Part shown: positions 63,501 through 64,000 of the stretch, piece after piece
Layout: each line of letters opens with the position of its first letter
Numbering within the stretch: position 1 is the first letter of the stretch
Source: Pristionchus mayeri
Taxonomy: Eukaryota; Nematoda; Chromadorea; Rhabditida; Neodiplogasteridae
DNA length: 64,000 nt
Assembly (NCBI GenBank): GCA_036245805.1
Contig: BTRK01000006.1
Span: 34,848,901 to 34,912,900 of the forward strand
Direction: 5' to 3'
Notes under the pieces: model-generated
What the model saw: only the letters and a program-made list of their open reading frames with translations
What the model was told of the DNA's origin: nothing
Database searches by the model: none
Program-made: the position numbers and the translations under genes

Positions 63501-63704
63501 GAACTTGCTGCGAATATTGGCGAGCTCCTTGTTGATTCGCTTGAGCTCGGCTTCTTTACTCTTGCAGTTTCTGCAGGAATAAATGGTAACATGCGGTAAT
63601 TACAGTTTACCTAGTCCATATTTTAGTCGAGAAGGAGGAACAGACCTGATATCAGAGATGAAGACGGCGAGGCCGCGCATGCCGTCTCCCTTCACTGCAG
63701 GCAT
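51515..63704 (-). CDS. apa-2: AP-2 complex alpha-adaptin (clathrin-mediated endocytosis)
   Basis: Twenty-six exons, all in phase, give 934 codons, near the family length. Trunk: 63646-63704, 63497-63570, 63067-63164, 62744-62851, 62469-62599, 62139-62268, 61862-61993, 61683-61745, 61541-61639, 61091-61230, 60868-60972, 60587-60716, 59939-60067, 59776-59868, 59543-59661, 59379-59448, 59093-59233. Hinge and ear: 58825-58923, 58474-58594, 58230-58335, 57944-58076, 53357-53472, 53126-53233, 52660-52747, 51732-51860, 51515-51598. The start is [20 protein letters not shown]. The PtdIns(4,5)P2-binding patch [11 protein letters not shown] is at ~51-61. A charged Gln/Glu/Ser hinge (~607-680) follows, then the appendage ([47 protein letters not shown]), ending VELIATQF. 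Alpha-adaptin recruits AP-2 to the plasma membrane and binds endocytic accessory proteins. Confidence 0.97.
51599..51731 (-). other. apa-2: GC-AG intron, last intron of apa-2
   Basis: The exon ends GAACCGAACACCCAG and the intron starts GCCAGT. Using GC joins RLEPNTQ to [11 protein letters not shown], matching the conserved alpha-adaptin C-terminus without indel. Confidence 0.8.
53736..53742 (+). promoter_or_regulatory. TATA box of the nested His-rich gene
   Basis: TATAAAA lies 41 nt upstream of the ATG at 53777, giving the nested gene its own core promoter inside the apa-2 intron. Confidence 0.6.
53777..54681 (+). CDS. Small secreted His/Ala/Pro/Tyr-rich protein (nested gene)
   Basis: Five exons in phase: 53777-53836, 53931-54002, 54077-54151, 54275-54378, 54489-54681, encoding 167 residues. 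The N-terminus [20 protein letters not shown] is a signal peptide. The mature part is low complexity: Ser/Tyr/Ala/Pro repeats, a conserved-looking basic middle ([20 protein letters not shown]), two six-His runs and a [13 protein letters not shown] tail. This composition is typical of structural secreted proteins (cuticle or silk-like) or metal-binding peptides; I cannot tell which. It has its own TATA box and an AATAAA 28 nt past the stop, and runs opposite to its host gene apa-2. Confidence 0.8.
54710..54715 (+). terminator. Poly(A) signal of the nested His-rich gene
   Basis: AATAAA starts 28 nt after the TAG at 54679-54681. Confidence 0.7.
54907..55803. mobile_element. Mariner-like inverted-repeat element, apparently non-autonomous
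   Basis: Terminal inverted repeats of about 28 bp (TTAGGTTGGTAAGAAAGTTC... and its complement ending ACCAACCTAA) bound 897 bp, flanked by TA on both sides (54905-54906, 55804-55805). TTAGGTTGG ends and TA target sites are typical of the mariner/Tc1 superfamily. The AT-rich interior has no long frame and I cannot find the D,D34D motifs, so it is a decayed or deletion derivative. Its ends differ from those of the mariner at 3349-4591. Confidence 0.85.
56024..56172. repeat. Tandem repeat, about 67-68 bp unit, 2+ copies
   Basis: The unit GCAGAAAACTTAAAT...ACGCTACCGTAACCCACCA...CACCATGGTGTGATTT is seen starting at about 56024, 56091 and (partial) 56158, with a few substitutions. The tract 55804-56020 before it is AT-rich and includes a short CTGT microsatellite near 55936. 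Confidence 0.75.
56206..56350. repeat. Foldback (palindromic) element, copy 1
   Basis: 145 bp whose left half (CCTGCTCTCACCCCC..., GGCTCGTGAGGCC, AAAAAGTT) is mirrored by the right half (AACTTTTTC, GGCCTCACGAGCC, AGCAGG). It could form a long hairpin or cruciform with a GC-rich tip near 56280. No clear target duplication was found. Confidence 0.85.
56451..56590. repeat. Foldback (palindromic) element, copy 2
   Basis: A second copy of the 56206-56350 element in the same orientation, about 100 bp away. Both halves are preserved (GGCTCGTGAGGCCGAGGGT and the complement CCCTCGGCCTCACGAGCC), with small indels at the tip. Confidence 0.85.
57050..57412 (+). CDS. 81-residue charged, probably coiled-coil protein (nested gene)
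   Basis: Two exons in phase: 57050-57208 and 57326-57412. The product is highly charged and helical-looking ([60 protein letters not shown]) with no signal peptide or membrane segment. AATTCCAG ends one base before the ATG, so the leader may be trans-spliced or preceded by an upstream exon. AATAAA follows at 57498. I do not recognise the family; a subunit of a larger complex is one possibility. It is nested antisense within apa-2. Confidence 0.65.
60222..60583. mobile_element. Foldback MITE with 8-bp target duplication in an apa-2 intron
   Basis: The element spans 60230-60575 (346 bp) and is flanked by identical GATTTCCT copies at 60222-60229 and 60576-60583. The ends are inverted (GGTGATAAGACATTTCGACA and its complement) and the imperfect arms extend about 100 bp, built from a repeated GACATTTCGAAAA-type word. 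There is no coding capacity. An 8-bp duplication is characteristic of hAT-type elements, but the terminal sequence is not a standard hAT end, so the family is open. Confidence 0.85.
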
Positions 63705-64000
63705 CTTTGATTTCCCGGCTGGTCTTGCTTGCCTAAGACGATTTGACTTGTTCAGCGCATTAGTAAAATGCGCAAATATGCATGTGATGATGGAAATGAA
63801 ATCAATTGAAGTATGGAAGACACATCAAAAAAAGATAAAATGCAATATAAAGAAGAACTATTGATCTAAAAAGAGTACGCATGTGATAAATACCATGTAC
63901 AATGCTCCGGTTCGACAAACGAAGTAAACGCAATCAGGAGTGTGCAATGATTAAGAAGATAATGCGAAAGAAACCGTAATCGACCTTGAACCCTCAAAAT
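63705..64000. other. Upstream flank of apa-2
   Basis: The 296 nt before the apa-2 ATG (minus strand) should hold its 5' leader and proximal promoter. AT-rich, no exon or TATA box recognised. Confidence 0.4.

Overview
The window is nuclear DNA from a nematode. Genes are cut by many small introns with GTRAG-type donors and (T)TTCAG or TTGCAG acceptors. The proteins include a DYRK1/minibrain kinase and an AP-2 alpha-adaptin close to the animal consensus, a nematode-style secreted C-type lectin and an ATD-less ionotropic-glutamate-receptor-like gene. It is not obviously Caenorhabditis (longer introns, three GC-AG introns); a diplogastrid or related worm is a guess. All gene models were built by eye from splice signals, reading phase and protein-family resemblance.

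Left 7 kb (accessory-looking): an AT-rich inverted-repeat patch, a broken gene fragment (513-916), a compact C-type lectin gene with TATA box and poly(A) signal (1518-2656), and an ionotropic-receptor-like gene (2832-6820). The receptor gene carries a 4-bp duplication and a complete but frameshifted mariner transposon inside one exon. 6.8-9.6 kb appears empty.

Middle: a RASD/Rhes-like small GTPase with a CAAX box (+, 9611-13087), a nine-exon tetraspanin (-, 13938-15844), and the DYRK1-family kinase mbk-1 (-, 18374-33115, 26 exons, 921 codons by my model) with at least one candidate internal first exon. Divergent from mbk-1 is a large secreted Thr-rich matrix-type protein with an N-terminal dermatopontin-like region (+, 35832-43857) and alternative 3' ends. 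43.9-47.2 kb holds only weak exon candidates.

Right: an unrecognised 249-codon gene (-, 47189-49089), a tRNA-Thr(AGT) (50779-50850) and the alpha-adaptin gene apa-2 (-, 51515-63704, 26 exons, 934 codons). One 4.5-kb intron of apa-2 hosts two complete genes on the opposite strand (a His-rich secreted protein and an 81-codon charged protein), a mariner-like inverted-repeat element, a tandem repeat and two related foldback elements. Another apa-2 intron holds a 346-bp foldback MITE with an 8-bp target duplication beginning 11 nt after a 5' splice site.

The genes do not form an operon or pathway; they are independent housekeeping, signalling and secreted genes. I found no CRISPR array, phage or bacterial content. 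The most unusual points are the mariner-broken receptor gene, the nested-gene intron, the splice-site-adjacent MITE, three GC-AG introns in conserved genes, and the dermatopontin/mucin-like hybrid.
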